Shown in pieces: positions 48,194 through 59,779 of a stretch of 64,000 nt of DNA. Position numbers and translations under genes: made by a program. The stretch spans positions 54,117,004 to 54,181,003 of the forward strand of contig CM042012.1 of NCBI GenBank assembly GCA_023525715.1, in the 5' to 3' direction. Position 1 is the stretch's first letter. Every line of letters begins with the position of its first letter. The notes under the pieces were generated by a model, which saw nothing but the letters and a program-made list of their open reading frames with translations, had not been told where the DNA came from and ran no database searches. The DNA is from Cichorium intybus (taxonomy: Eukaryota; Streptophyta; Magnoliopsida; Asterales; Asteraceae).

Positions 48194-48570
48194 GGGTCCC
48201 GTTCCGATGAGGACTCTTTTTTCGGTGAGAACTCGTAAAGACACCTTAACAAATTAAAAATATATATAAAAAAATACAAATCATAAAATCGAGAATAGTA
48301 CTATATCATTATCAAAAAAAAATTGGAAATTTTTTTTTGGATCATTGAAAAAGCTAATGATCCAATTTTCTTTTTGTTTTTTTTGGATCATTGTTTCATT
48401 ATAAAAAATAATGATCCAAAAGTTTTTTTTTGAAATTTTTTTTCTCCAATATAGTACTATGATCTATTTTATTATTTATATATTTTTTATTTTTTTCTAA
48501 TTTTTTTAAGATGTACTCACGAGTCCTCATCTTAAAAAAAGTTCTCACCTGATCGCATATCATCATCATA
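48194..48570. mobile_element. Mutator-like MITE, about 377 bp
   Basis: Inverted arms: left GATGAGGACTC then GGTGAGAACTCGTAAAG; right, read inward, GGTGAGAAC then GATGAGGACTCGTGAG (about 44 bp, roughly 10 mismatches). Flanks both read TATAATATAATA (48182-48193, 48571-48582), which can include a 9-bp duplication as in Mutator-like elements. Confidence 0.6.
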
Positions 48571-48589
48571 TATAATATAATAAAGATTT

Positions 48590-48830
48590 TGAAAGATATA
48601 GTAGTGTTTGGTCAAATGTGGAATCACCATTAGAAATTATAAGAATAACACCTAGCTGCTTGAAATATTCTATTAAGCAACCAAAATGTGTTCCATAATC
48701 ACTACTTACAACCTTAACATGTTTGTTAATTTGATTTATTAATCGATGCTAAGATATTTTTAAGAACTTGAGGTACATCATCCTTTCTTTCCAGCAACAA
48801 ACTCCTGATTGAGGCTCGATTAATCATCGG
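48590..48830 (-). pseudogene. Copia integrase fragment
   Basis: The minus strand reads NKHVKVVSSDYGTHFGCL then IEYFKQLGVILIISNG, resembling copia integrase around its second catalytic Asp (VRSDNGTEF block). It breaks off before the Glu region and no LTR was found, so it is an old scrap. Confidence 0.45.
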
Positions 48831-49463
48831 TATTAGTACATGTACTTCAAATATGAATTTGCAAATAAAACATGCCAATTTGATAGGAATTAATGAGACA
48901 ATCCTTGTTCCTTCATGTCCCTAACAAAACAAGACCTACACGACTCTTGCTTGATGCGAGCCACGAAAAAAGCTACGTAACTTTCTAGGTAAATTAAAGA
49001 TCCTAGTATATCCAAGAGGGAAAATGTCCCAAAAATCATTACATTTACAAATTTTTATTGGTTTTGTGGTGAAATAGTTTTTTAATGCCCTAAAAATCAT
49101 TACATTTACAATTTTTATTGGTTTTATGGTGAAATAGTTTTTTAGTGATTATACTTAAAATTTAGGTAGTTTTTTAATCTAGATATTAGCGACTTATAAA
49201 TAATTTCTGTTCGCTCAAAATTAACACAAAACCTGAAAAAGGAGGACAAGACTTGGATTCAAGTCCCTTCGAGCTTTACTATTTTTGTTTGGCACGCCAC
49301 ATCTGGCTTGTAAGCTAGTTTTTTTTTAGTTTTTTTCACTTTATATGTTTGACGGACCAAAAACTAGCATATAAGCTAGCGTTTTAAAATGATACTACGA
49401 GTAACGTTTAAAGTAACTTTTTCAAATATTCCAAATTTACCTTTTAATATTCTACGTACTACA
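48831..49463. other. Intergenic, with a 62-bp tandem duplication
   Basis: At 49027-49150 a stretch with CATTACATTTAC, TTTTTATTGGTTTT and GGTGAAATAGTTTTTTA occurs twice. 49288-49463 holds GTTTGGC and repeated CTAGTTTTT / TAAGCTAG phrases that match inverted phrases at 59280-59390, beyond element D, and may be the left half of a MITE split by D. CTACA at 49459-49463 is D's target duplication. Confidence 0.45.
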
Positions 49464-51645
49464 TGAAACGACCAAAAATTTGTAATATAAATATGTAAAC
49501 TAAAATGTGTGTAATTTAAGTGTTATATGTAAAATTTATGAGAAATTATGATTGTAAGGGTAATTTAGTCATTTTACCCTAAAAAGGGTAAATTGGTCAT
49601 TTGATCACATACAAAAATTATTATAAAAATTTATTATAGTTTAGGACTAAAAATGTTAAAGATTTGATTCTATGGAAAGATAATTGGTTTTGGTGGCCAA
49701 AGTTCAAGGAAGTTAACTAGAGGGACCAAAACTGAAAATATGAAAATATAAAATGAGAAAAATATATCATAAACCAACATAAAATCAGAAGTATTCCCTG
49801 GAGAGTTCTAGAGCTACGGGTTCTGAAAATTCAAGAGTTGGAGAAGCAAGAATTGAAGCAAGGAATCAAGAACTTAACAATTGGAATTGGTGATTCCAAC
49901 CTTCCAAGGTAAGAAATCAAAACCCTAGTTTAAGCTCTTGAAGATTTTTCTAAGGAAACTGAAATTGGCAATTTCAGTCATAAATCATGTGGTTTAAATG
50001 ATTCAACACTTCCATTAAGTCATGCTAAAAGAACTTAATTCAAGAAAATGGAAGTAGGATGCTATTTTGCAAGAATTGAGATTTTGATCAAGAACCTTAG
50101 ATTGTGAGTTCTTGTGATTAATTTGATTTCAATGGTGTAAAACTTGTAATAAATGAAGAGTTTTAGTCTTGGAACAAACCCTTATCGATTAAGTAGAGTA
50201 TTCAGCACTAAATATGAAAAAAAGAGAAATTGTAGCATAAAAATCGGGGAATTCTGGGCTTCTGCTCGCTAGGCGCGGTGCGCCCTACGCCTGGAACAAA
50301 AATGCAGATTGGTTCAAGAGTCCCCTGCCAAGTGATCCTCATTTTTAAGAAATGGATCAAAACTTGTCCAATTGACCTCAAATTTTAAACATAGGTCTAA
50401 TATGGTCCAAAACTTTATAAAAATTTATCGGAATTAAAATACGACCCTCCGAGGGTACTGTAGTAAAATACATATAAAATACAATTTAACTAAAGTTGGT
50501 CATTCAAGAGTTATACACTTGTTTTGACCATTGATAGTATAATAAGGACTCTAGTATGTTATAGAGTCAATTAAAATGTAAATTAATGTATCATATACTA
50601 TATATAGGTGCAAGTCAAATAATTGGACATCGAAAGGGTAAAGAACCGAGGGACATCTAAACGACATTTCAAGAGTTATTCGGTGAGTACATGTAGCATT
50701 TTTATCCATTTTGGGATACATGGCAAGTAAGTAAATATTTTCAGATTTTATACATTTATTTTTATGGGTAAAAATGTTTACAAAAATGGTACACCTTCTA
50801 GTTTAAATAGAAAGTTAATTGCTATATTTGAAAATATGATTCCTGGCAATAGCCTAAATTATGATAGAGATATGTTTAAGTCAAAAGCTTGACATTTAGC
50901 CATTTCTCGTGCAAGTAATGTTTTAGTTTCTAGAAAAGTATTTTGTGTTTGACTGGTATTGTGACTAGCATTGTTAGTAAGGGAACTATGTTCCAACCTA
51001 CCCGGGTTAGGTAAGGAGTCTACTGGGGAAAACCCCTTCGCGAAGTAGACTGCCTCAGCACTTCTACTGTTAGTATTGATCCGTTCTTTCTAGCTGTAGA
51101 GACTTGGGGTATCACTTATAGTGATTAACGCCCTAAGTATAAAAAAAAATTCCAGCAAGTTTATAAAACCAGTCAAAGAAAGTATTAAAAGATGTTATTT
51201 TTACAAAGATTGATATATGGTGATTTTGAAAAGTAAAAAGGTATAGTACGTTTATACTATGAAGTTTTGACTATGGTTTATGTTATAAATTTTATAAAAG
51301 CTTGGCAAAGAAATCTAAAGTTGAGTCTAAAACTCATGTAACTCACGAGACATTTTGTCTTACGTATTCTATGTTTTTATGCCATGTATTCCAGGTTCAA
51401 GTACGAAGTTGTGAGAAAAAATTTGAAGTTTGTAAAATAAGTCCTAGAATGCTAAAGAGTGGAGCTGGGTACAGCTATCATGTATTGGTATTGATTAATC
51501 CTTTCCCTTAAACGTATGGTTGTTTGATATGCGTTTGTAACACCCTCTGTTGTACTTGAACAGATTGTATGGTTTTTGATGTACCGAATTCTGTAAAACA
51601 TGTTTTTATGTAATATAAATGGTTTGAAAAATTTGGGGTGTTACA
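49464..51645 (+). repeat. 5' LTR of element D (2182 bp)
   Basis: Starts TGAAACGACCAAAAATTTG and ends TTTGGGGTGTTACA. It has a single 13-bp GC box GGCGCGGTGCGCC at 50272-50284, where the 3' LTR has two. Confidence 0.94.
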
Positions 51646-51648
51646 AGT

Positions 51649-51661
51649 TGGTATCAGAGCC
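51649..51661 (+). other. Primer-binding site of element D
   Basis: TGGTATCAGAGCC, 3 bp after the 5' LTR (tRNA-iMet type). Confidence 0.9.
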
Positions 51662-52030
51662 ATAGTTTAAGCGAATTAGGATTGGATCATTCCACTCCTA
51701 GGCTTATACTAGTAAAATAGTCAGTTAAAGTTAGTTACATAATCTGTTATGTCTTAATGAATTAGAACATTATTTGTTAATGGAATTGTATGAGCATATT
51801 TATGAGTTAAAAGTAGTAAATGGACACCAATGAACAGTAGAACCAAGTGGAAACATTGGGAACAACATGTGTAGGTGATTATGGTAATATGGGCCCGTAT
51901 TATCATAATCACAGGACGCGTATTGAGCCTAGTGTAACTGCGAGGGAATACTGGGAAACTGGTGGAAATGTAGTAAACTAATATTATGATATATTATGAA
52001 ATACTAAAGTACTTGAAATTTTATAGCAAG

Positions 52031-55000
52031 ATGCGAACTAGAAGTGGTCAAGGATCGTATGCGGAAAACCCAGATCCTAATGCAAGGCCTCCTATGCCTC
52101 CCCGACCGCCCCAAGCCGTTGATGATGGCAATTCTAGGGGTGAGGCTAATCCACCTCCATTGACCTTGGAGGCAATCCAGAAGTTATTTCATGACTCTCA
52201 AGTACAAAACAGACAGGAAATGACTCGTCTTCTGGATGAGCGACTGGGCGAAAGATCTAAGTCTCAACCTGAAGATAGCGAGAAAAGTGTGGCTCCTGAA
52301 GGCACTAATCCTAGACAGACTTCTTCTCAGGGAGATTCATCTTCCAAATCACAGCCTCAATTCAAGACTAAAGGAGCCTGTACTTTCAAGGACTTTATGT
52401 CCTGTCGGCCAAAGGAGTTCAACGGAGAGATGGATCCGCGAATAACTATTCGGTGGTTGACTGAAATGGAACAAGTTCTTCGCATCTGTCGTTGTGACGA
52501 GGATATGAAGGTCGGGTTTGCTTCTCAGATGTTAAAGGTGGAAGCTCTTACCTGGTGGAATACTCTTCGCCGGATCAAAGGAAGTGAGTTTGTGGATTCG
52601 TTGTCTTGGGAAGATTTTGTTCAGCGTTTGAAAGTCAAGTTCTGTTCAGCTAGGCATCGGGAGAACTTGGTTAATGAATTCTTTGCACTTGCAAAGGAAA
52701 AACAGACGGTTGACGAGTATACTAAGAAATTTTGTGAAATGTTGCCGTTTTTGGAAGATACATTACCAACTGAGGCTGGAAGAATAAACCGTTATGTTAA
52801 TGGGTTGCCGGGGGACGACTCATTGGAAGTTAGCAAAGCCACTACTCTTGATGAAGCCATTGAATCTGCGGCTAGAGTTGAGAGTATGTTGGAGAAAAAG
52901 GCCAAAGAAAGACAAGTTTTTGCGGAGAAGCGAAAGTCTTTAGGAATCTCTGGAGCAAACAAGAAGAGTCGTTTTTCATCGGGGTTTTCTAAGCAAAGCG
53001 AAGTCAAAGAATGTAAGAAGTGTGGAAAGAGGCACGGTGGGGAATGCAAGAAGGGCACTAGTGGGTGCTACAAATGTGGTCTTCCGGGTCACCAAGCCAA
53101 AGATTGCAAAGTGAAAGATATTAGCAAGGTGGAATGTTACAATTGTCATGAAAAGGGTCATTACAGTACCAATTGTCCCAAGAAGAAGAATGAGACGTTA
53201 GTTTCTATTGCAAGTAATAAGAAGACGGAGCCGGCAAAGACGAAAGGGAGAGCGTTTCAGATGACTCTTGAAGAGGCCAAAGAGGATCAGGATGTGGTGG
53301 CAGGTACACTCATTGTAAACTCACAACCTGCTTATGTTCTTTTTGATTCTGGAGCACATTTCTCTTTTGTGTCCCATGAATTTAGTAAGCGTCTGAACAC
53401 ACCAATGAAATCGTTAGATGATACCTGTGTAATAGAAGTCGCGAACGGAGAGCTAGTTACGGTCCGTCATGTGTACGAGAAATGTCCGATTGAAATTAAT
53501 GGGCAAATCTTAAAGGCTGACTTGCTACCTATCGGGATTAAAGGATTTGATGTTGTTATTGGGATGGATTGGCTTGGAACTCATAATGCTAAAATCCTTT
53601 GCGGAAAAAGAATGGTGTCGATCAAGTTGTCCGATAGTAGTAAAGTTTACATATATGGGGAACGTCAGAAGAATATGCAAAGTCTCATTACTGCTATTAA
53701 GGCCCACAAATGCATCCAAAAAGGGTGTGAATCATTCATTGCTTATGTGATGAATGGGAAGAAAGAGAAGCAGAAGATGGAGGATATAAAGGTGGTCAAT
53801 GAATTCCCTGAAGTTTTTCCTGATGACTTACCTGGGTTACCACCCATTAGGCAAGTTGAGTTTCGCATTGACCTTGTTCCTGGAGCAAGTCCTATTGCTC
53901 GTGCGCCGTACCGTCTTGCTCCTACAGAGATGAGAGAACTTATGTCTCAGTTGCAAGAACTTCTTGACAAGGGGTTTATTCGTCCCAGCTCTTCTCCTTG
54001 GGGAGCTCCAGTGTTGTTTGTCAAGAAGAAGGACGGTACTATGCGTATGTGTATAGATTATCGCGAACTCAATAAGGTGACAATCAAGAATCGTTACCCT
54101 TTGCCACGAATTGATGATTTATTCGATCAGTTACAGGGAGCTAGTTATTTCTCAAAAATTGATCTTCGTTCCGGATATCATCAAGTACGGGTGAAGGACG
54201 AAGATGTATGCAAGACTGCATTCCGAACTCGATATGGTCACTATGAATTTTTAGTGATGCCGTTCGGTCTCACTAATGTCCCAGCTGTGTTTATGGACCT
54301 CATGAATAGGGTCTGTAAACCTTTTCTTGACAGATTTGTCATTGTTTTCATTGATGATATTCTGGTATATTCGAAAAGTGAGGCGGAGCATGAAGTGCAC
54401 CTACGTGAAGTGCTGCATACATTGAAGAATGAACAGTTATACGCGAAGTTGTCAAAGTGTGACTTTTGGTTGCGGGAAGTTCAATTTCTGGGTCATGTTG
54501 TTTCAGTTGAAGGTATTAAAGTGGACCCAGCTAAAATAGAAGCGGTAATGAAATGGGATGCACCGAAGACACCTACAGAAGTTAGGAGTTTTCTTGGGTT
54601 AGCCGGTTATTACCGACGATTTATCCAAGATTTTTCTAAAATAGCAGTGCCACTGACTCAGTTAACCCGGAAGGAGGTGAAGTTTGTTTGGGGAGAAAAA
54701 CAACAAGAAGCCTTCAAGATATTGAAGAAGAAGCTGTGTGAAGCTCCAGTATTATCTTTACCAGAAGGAACGGAAGAGTTTGTAGTATACAGCGATGCGT
54801 CTAATAGAGGTCTCGGTTGTGTGCTTATGCAACGGGGCAAAGTTATTGCCTATGCCTCTAGACAGTTAAAAGATGCAGAGACACGTTACACTACCCATGA
54901 TCTGGAATTGGCTGCGATTGTGTTCGCATTGAAGATTTGGAGACATTATCTGTATGGGACGAAATGCAAGATATATACAGATCATAAAAGTCTACAATAT

Positions 55001-56632
55001 CTTTTCACTCAGAAAGAATTAAATCTAAGGCAAACTCGGTGGATTGAGTTGGTGAATGATTATGACTGTGAAATAATATATCACGAGGGAAAGGCTAATG
55101 TAGTAGCCGATGCCCTAAGCCGAAAAGTCCGAGATAAAGTTATAAAAGGGAGATCTATGAGAATTGAAGTAGTTTCAACTTTAATTCAGAAGATTAAAGA
55201 AGCTCAAGAAAGTGCCTTAACCGAAGTAAATATAAAGAAAGAAAAACTTGGAAAGAAGGTGGTGTTTGAAGTAAATACACAAGGATTGCGTACTTTTAAA
55301 GGACGTATTTGGGTTCCCAAATATGGAAAAACCAGAAAGATAGTCTTGGATGATTCTCACAAATCCAGGTATTCTATACATCCTGGAAGTACAAAAACAT
55401 ATCAAGATTTGAAGCAACATTACTGGTGGCCAGGGATGAAAAAGAGAATAGCAAAGTATATATCCCACTGTGAGACCTGTGCACAAGTAAAAGCAGAACA
55501 TCAGGTGCCGTATGGTAGTGCGCAGTCGTTACAAATACCAGCAGGGAAGTGGGAAGAATTGACCATGGATTTCGTCATGGGGCTTCCGAGAACACGAAGA
55601 GGACACGATAGTATATGGGTCATTGTTGACAGATTGACCAAAAGTGCCCTATTCCTTGCGATGAAAGAAACTAACTCACTTGGAGAATTAACTCAGTTGT
55701 ACATCGATGAAGTGATCAGACGTTATGGAGCACCTTTGTCCATAGTCTCAGATAGAGATCCTCGATTCACGTCTAATTTTTGGGATTCTCTACAAGAAAA
55801 GATGGGAACTCGAATCAAGATGAGTACAGCCTATCACCCTCAAACAGATGGGCAAAGCGAACGTACTATTCAGACCTTGGAGGACATGTTGAGATCATGT
55901 GCCATTGATTTTGGAGGTAATTGGGACCAACACCTACCATTAGTAGAATTCTCGTATAACAACAGTTACCACTCAAGCATCAAGATGCCACCTTTTAAAG
56001 CCTTATATGGTAGGAAGTGTAGAACCCCAGTGTGCTGGTTAGAAGCTGGTGAAGCAAAACTCACTGGGCCAGAAATTGTAAGAATGACAAATGAAAAGAT
56101 TGGGGTGATACAGACCAATATGAAAGCTGCACAAGATCGCCAAAGAAGCTACTCAATTTTGAAGAAAAGACCATATGATTTAAAAGAAGGCGATTTGGTG
56201 ATGATAAAAGTATCACCTTGGAAGGGGGTGATAAGGTTTGGTAAGAGAGGGAAGCTGAGTCCAAGATATATTGGACCCTTCAAAATTCTGAAAAGAATTG
56301 GATTACAAGCGTTTAAACTAGAACTACCACCAGAACTTAGAGGAATACATGATACATTTCATGTATGCTATCTCAAGAAATACTTTGGAAAGAAGGAGTT
56401 AACCATTCCTTTAGAAGAGTTAAGGGTGGAAACACCCAACAGACTAGTGGAAGAACCTGAAGCAATGTTAGAGGTGAAAACCAAGAAGCTAAGGAACAGA
56501 GAAATTGACCTAGTGTTGGTCAAATGGAAGCATTCACTAGGCTCAGACTTGACTTGGGAAACTGTGGAAAGCATGAAAAGAAGATACCCTAACTTTACAG
56601 ATTATGAAGCGATTCCGAGGACGGAATCCTAA
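52031..56632 (+). CDS. Gag-Pol polyprotein with chromodomain (Ty3/gypsy, Tekay-like)
   Basis: About 1533 residues counted from MRTRSGQG at 52031; an in-frame ATG 45 bp upstream (51986) is possible but lacks the usual Gag start. Gag capsid about 120-240 (EALTWWNTLRR, VDEYTKKFCEMLPFLED). Two CX2CX4HX4C knuckles at about 346-359 and 369-382 bind RNA. Protease LFDSGAHFSFV (Asp about 439). RT about 600-785 with MCIDYRELNKVTIKNRYPL and FIDDILVYS (773-778). RNase H Asp about 922, Glu 959, Asp 984. Integrase zinc HHCC about 1110, 1117, 1147, 1150; catalytic Asp 1180, Asp 1241, Glu 1277 (DX35E). GPF tail RYIGPFKILKRIG. C-terminal chromodomain about 1483-1525 (VLVKWKHSLGSDLTWE), thought to steer integration to heterochromatin. 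No stops; ends TAA at 56630-56632. Protease, RT and integrase would be released by self-cleavage. Confidence 0.95.
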   Translation: MRTRSGQGSYAENPDPNARPPMPPRPPQAVDDGNSRGEANPPPLTLEAIQKLFHDSQVQNRQEMTRLLDERLGERSKSQPEDSEKSVAPEGTNPRQTSSQGDSSSKSQPQFKTKGACTFKDFMSCRPKEFNGEMDPRITIRWLTEMEQVLRICRCDEDMKVGFASQMLKVEALTWWNTLRRIKGSEFVDSLSWEDFVQRLKVKFCSARHRENLVNEFFALAKEKQTVDEYTKKFCEMLPFLEDTLPTEAGRINRYVNGLPGDDSLEVSKATTLDEAIESAARVESMLEKKAKERQVFAEKRKSLGISGANKKSRFSSGFSKQSEVKECKKCGKRHGGECKKGTSGCYKCGLPGHQAKDCKVKDISKVECYNCHEKGHYSTNCPKKKNETLVSIASNKKTEPAKTKGRAFQMTLEEAKEDQDVVAGTLIVNSQPAYVLFDSGAHFSFVSHEFSKRLNTPMKSLDDTCVIEVANGELVTVRHVYEKCPIEINGQILKADLLPIGIKGFDVVIGMDWLGTHNAKILCGKRMVSIKLSDSSKVYIYGERQKNMQSLITAIKAHKCIQKGCESFIAYVMNGKKEKQKMEDIKVVNEFPEVFPDDLPGLPPIRQVEFRIDLVPGASPIARAPYRLAPTEMRELMSQLQELLDKGFIRPSSSPWGAPVLFVKKKDGTMRMCIDYRELNKVTIKNRYPLPRIDDLFDQLQGASYFSKIDLRSGYHQVRVKDEDVCKTAFRTRYGHYEFLVMPFGLTNVPAVFMDLMNRVCKPFLDRFVIVFIDDILVYSKSEAEHEVHLREVLHTLKNEQLYAKLSKCDFWLREVQFLGHVVSVEGIKVDPAKIEAVMKWDAPKTPTEVRSFLGLAGYYRRFIQDFSKIAVPLTQLTRKEVKFVWGEKQQEAFKILKKKLCEAPVLSLPEGTEEFVVYSDASNRGLGCVLMQRGKVIAYASRQLKDAETRYTTHDLELAAIVFALKIWRHYLYGTKCKIYTDHKSLQYLFTQKELNLRQTRWIELVNDYDCEIIYHEGKANVVADALSRKVRDKVIKGRSMRIEVVSTLIQKIKEAQESALTEVNIKKEKLGKKVVFEVNTQGLRTFKGRIWVPKYGKTRKIVLDDSHKSRYSIHPGSTKTYQDLKQHYWWPGMKKRIAKYISHCETCAQVKAEHQVPYGSAQSLQIPAGKWEELTMDFVMGLPRTRRGHDSIWVIVDRLTKSALFLAMKETNSLGELTQLYIDEVIRRYGAPLSIVSDRDPRFTSNFWDSLQEKMGTRIKMSTAYHPQTDGQSERTIQTLEDMLRSCAIDFGGNWDQHLPLVEFSYNNSYHSSIKMPPFKALYGRKCRTPVCWLEAGEAKLTGPEIVRMTNEKIGVIQTNMKAAQDRQRSYSILKKRPYDLKEGDLVMIKVSPWKGVIRFGKRGKLSPRYIGPFKILKRIGLQAFKLELPPELRGIHDTFHVCYLKKYFGKKELTIPLEELRVETPNRLVEEPEAMLEVKTKKLRNREIDLVLVKWKHSLGSDLTWETVESMKRRYPNFTDYEAIPRTES

Positions 56633-56633
56633 T

Positions 56634-56647
56634 TAGGGGGAGGTAGT
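56634..56647 (+). other. Polypurine tract of element D
   Basis: TAGGGGGAGGTAGT between the stop codon of gag-pol and the 3' LTR, priming plus-strand DNA synthesis. Confidence 0.88.
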
Positions 56648-58850
56648 TGAAACGACCAAAAATTTGTAATATAAATATGTAAACTAAAATGTGTGTAATT
56701 TAAGTGTTATATGTAAAATTTATGAGAAATTATGATTGTAAGGGTAATTTAGTCATTTTACCCTAAAAAGGGTAAATTGGTCATTTGATCACATACAGAA
56801 ATTATTATAAAAATTTATTATAGTTTAGGACTAAAAATGTTAAAGATTTGATTCTATGGAAAGATAATTGGTTTTGGTGGCCAAAGTTCAAGGAAGTTAA
56901 CTAGAGGGACCAAAACTGAAAATATGAAAATATAAAATGAGAAAAATATCTCATAAACCAACATAAAATCAGAAGTATTCCCTGGAGAGTTCTAGAGCTA
57001 CGGGTTCTGAAAATTCAAGAGTTGGAGAAGCAAGAATTGAAGCAAGGAATCAAGAACTTAACAATTGGAATTGGTGATTCCAACCTTCCAAGGTAAGAAA
57101 TCAAAACCCTAGTTTAAGCTCTTGAAGATTTTTCTAAGGAAACTGAAATTGGAAATTTCAGTCATAAATCATGTGGTTTAAATGATTCAACACTTCCATT
57201 AAGTCATGCTAAAAGAACTTAATTCAAGAAAATGGAAGTAGGATGCTATTTTGCAAGAATTGAGATTTTGATCAAGAACCCTAGATTGTGAGTTCTTGTG
57301 ATTAATTTGATTTCAATGGTGTAAAACTTGTAATAAATGAAGGGTTTTAGTCTTGGAACAAACCCTTATCGATTAAGTAGAGTATTCAGCACTAAATATG
57401 AAAAAATGAGAAATTGTAGCATAAAAATCGGGGAATTCTGGGCTTCTGCTCGCTAGGCGCGGTGCGCCCCTTACCTGGGCGCGGTGCGCCCTACGCCTGG
57501 AACAAAAATGCAGATTGGTTCAAGAGTCCCCTGCCAAGTGATCCTCATTTTTAAGAAATGGAACAAAACTTGTCCAATTGACCTCAAATTTTAAACATAG
57601 GTCTAATATGGTCCAAAACTTTATAAAAATTTATCGGAATTAAAATACGACCCTCCGAGGGTACTGTAGTAAAATACGTATAAAATACAATTTAACTAAA
57701 GTTGGTCATTCAAGAGTTATACACTTGTTTTGACCATTGATAGTATAATAAGGACTCTAGTATGTTATAGAGTCAATTAAAATGTAAATTAATGTATCAT
57801 ATACTATATATAGGTGCAAGTCAAATAATTGGACATCGAAAGGGTAAAGAACCGAGGGACATCTAAACGACATTTCAAGAGTTATTCGGTGAGTACATGT
57901 AGCATTTTTATCCATTTTGGGATACATGGCAAGTAAGTAAATATTTTCAGATTTTATACATTTATTTTTATGGGTAAAAATGTTTACAAAAATGGTACAC
58001 CTTCTAGTTTAAATAGAAAGTTAATTGCTATATTTGAAAATATGATTCCTGGCAATAGCCTAAATTATGATAGAGATATGTTTAAGTCAAAAGCTTGACA
58101 TTTAGCCATTTCTCGTGCAAGTAATGATTTAGTTTCTAGAAAAGTATTTTGTGTTTGACTGGTATTGTAACTAGCATTGTTAGTAAGGGAACTATGTTCC
58201 AACCTACCCGGGTTAGGTAAGGAGTCTACTGGGGAAAACCCCTTCGCGAAGTAGACTGCCTCAGCACTTCTACTGTTAGTATTGATCCGTTCTTTCTAGC
58301 TGTAGAGACTTGGGGTATCACTTATAGTGATTAACGCCCTAAGTATAAAAAAAATTCCAGCAAGTTTATAAAACCAGTCAAAGAAAGTATTAAAAGATGT
58401 TATTTTTACAAAGATTGATATATGGTGATTTTGAAAAGTAAAAAGGTATAGTACGTTTATACTATGAAGTTTTGACTATGGTTTATGTTATAAATTTTAT
58501 AAAAGCTTGGCAAAGAAATCTAAAGTTGAGTCTAAAACTCATGTAACTCACGAGACATTTTGTCTTACGTATTCTATGTTTTTATGCCATGTATTCCAGG
58601 TTCAAGTACGAAGTTGTGAGAAAAAATTTGAAGTTTGTAAAATAAGTCCTAGAATGCTAAAGAGTGGAGCTGGGTACAGCTATCATGTATTGGTATTGAT
58701 TAATCCTTTCCCTTAAACGTATGGTTGTTTGATATGCGTTTGTAACACCCTATGTTGTACTTGAACAGATTGTATGGTTTTTGATGTACCGAATTCTGTA
58801 AAACATGTTTTTATGTAATATAAATGGTTTGAAAAATTTGGGGTGTTACA
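56648..58850 (+). repeat. 3' LTR of element D (2203 bp)
   Basis: Same as 49464-51645 except for about 11 substitutions, one A fewer in an A run, and an extra 22 bp that doubles the GC box (starts 57456 and 57478). Confidence 0.94.
57456..57490 (+). promoter_or_regulatory. Paired GC boxes in 3' LTR of element D
   Basis: Two GGCGCGGTGCGCC copies with starts 22 bp apart, the same spacing as the pairs in element A. Function unknown. Confidence 0.45.
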
Positions 58851-59779
58851 CTACACGTACTGATAAAACATTTATAACAAATTTGATTTCAATTTTCCTC
58901 TAAATCTGACTACTAGGAGATAAGCATCAACTCCCTCCAAATCGCAAAGTATTCCTTTCATCATCGATTTCTATAAATTATGTCGATTTTCTAGAACTAG
59001 CATCATACCGTCAGAATAACAAAACAATCATTCAATATCTAATCATGAGAACATTCGAGAGTCACGTCACAAGATGCGACAATTTCGTGATAATATTACG
59101 AATATGATATGGGATGCAAGAAATTTAAATTAAAATCAGAATACTTTTATTTAGTCTTTACTTTAATTTAATTTAATGTATTATGTTTTTTCTTATAATA
59201 TTATATTAATTTTATGTATGTCCTTTTATGTTATTTTACGATTTCCATCTAGTTTTATCAGTTAGTTTTTACCAAACGTCATTTATTATCAGCTAGTTTT
59301 TCAGCTCAGCTAGTTTTTCTGTTAGTCGCTAGTTTTCTAGCTACCCGTTAGTTTTTCAGCTATCAGGTAGTTTTTCAGTTAGTCGGCCAAACATTAGTCA
59401 AGCCTTATTTTTGTAATTTATACCATCCTTGTTAAATATAATGTATATTGTTTATATGTGTTTTTTATATAATAACGTTTTTACGTATCATTCATGTATT
59501 AATATGCATAATTGCATATAAACATATTTTTACATACAATGAAGTATTTTTGCAAATAGATAAGTATTTTTATATAAAATACATGTTTTTATATTTAAAA
59601 CTATATGAATATATATTTAAACCATATTTTTGCATTCTAAATCGTGGATATCTGGATATAGATATCGTACAATATAATGTATTTATTTATGCATTTACAT
59701 ATCAAATACATATTTATGTATATAAAGATATGTATAGATGTGTAGAAAAACGAAGTAATACAAAAACTATGTATTTAAA
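58851..59779. other. Intergenic, possible decayed DNA-transposon sequence
   Basis: Near 59073-59132 the plus strand reads MRQFRDNITNMIWDARNLN stop, which looks like the tail of a PIF/Harbinger transposase, but it is too short to be sure. 59230-59390 consists of repeated AGCTAGTTTTTCAG-type phrases ending GGCCAAAC. 59440-59770 is AT-rich with no gene. Confidence 0.35.

Larger units (their letters stand above)
49464..58850 (+). mobile_element. Element D: complete Tekay-like chromovirus
   Basis: 9387 bp, plus strand. LTRs 49464-51645 and 56648-58850, target duplication CTACA (49459-49463, 58851-58855), PBS 51649-51661, PPT 56634-56647, and one open gag-pol frame (52031-56632) with all enzymatic motifs. 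About 11 LTR substitutions counted plus a 22-bp difference. Nothing visible would stop it from being autonomous, but expression cannot be judged. Confidence 0.95.

Noticed and set aside
49255..49272. B-box-like GGATTCAAGTCC
   Set aside because: No A box at the right distance; chance match or very old tRNA relic.
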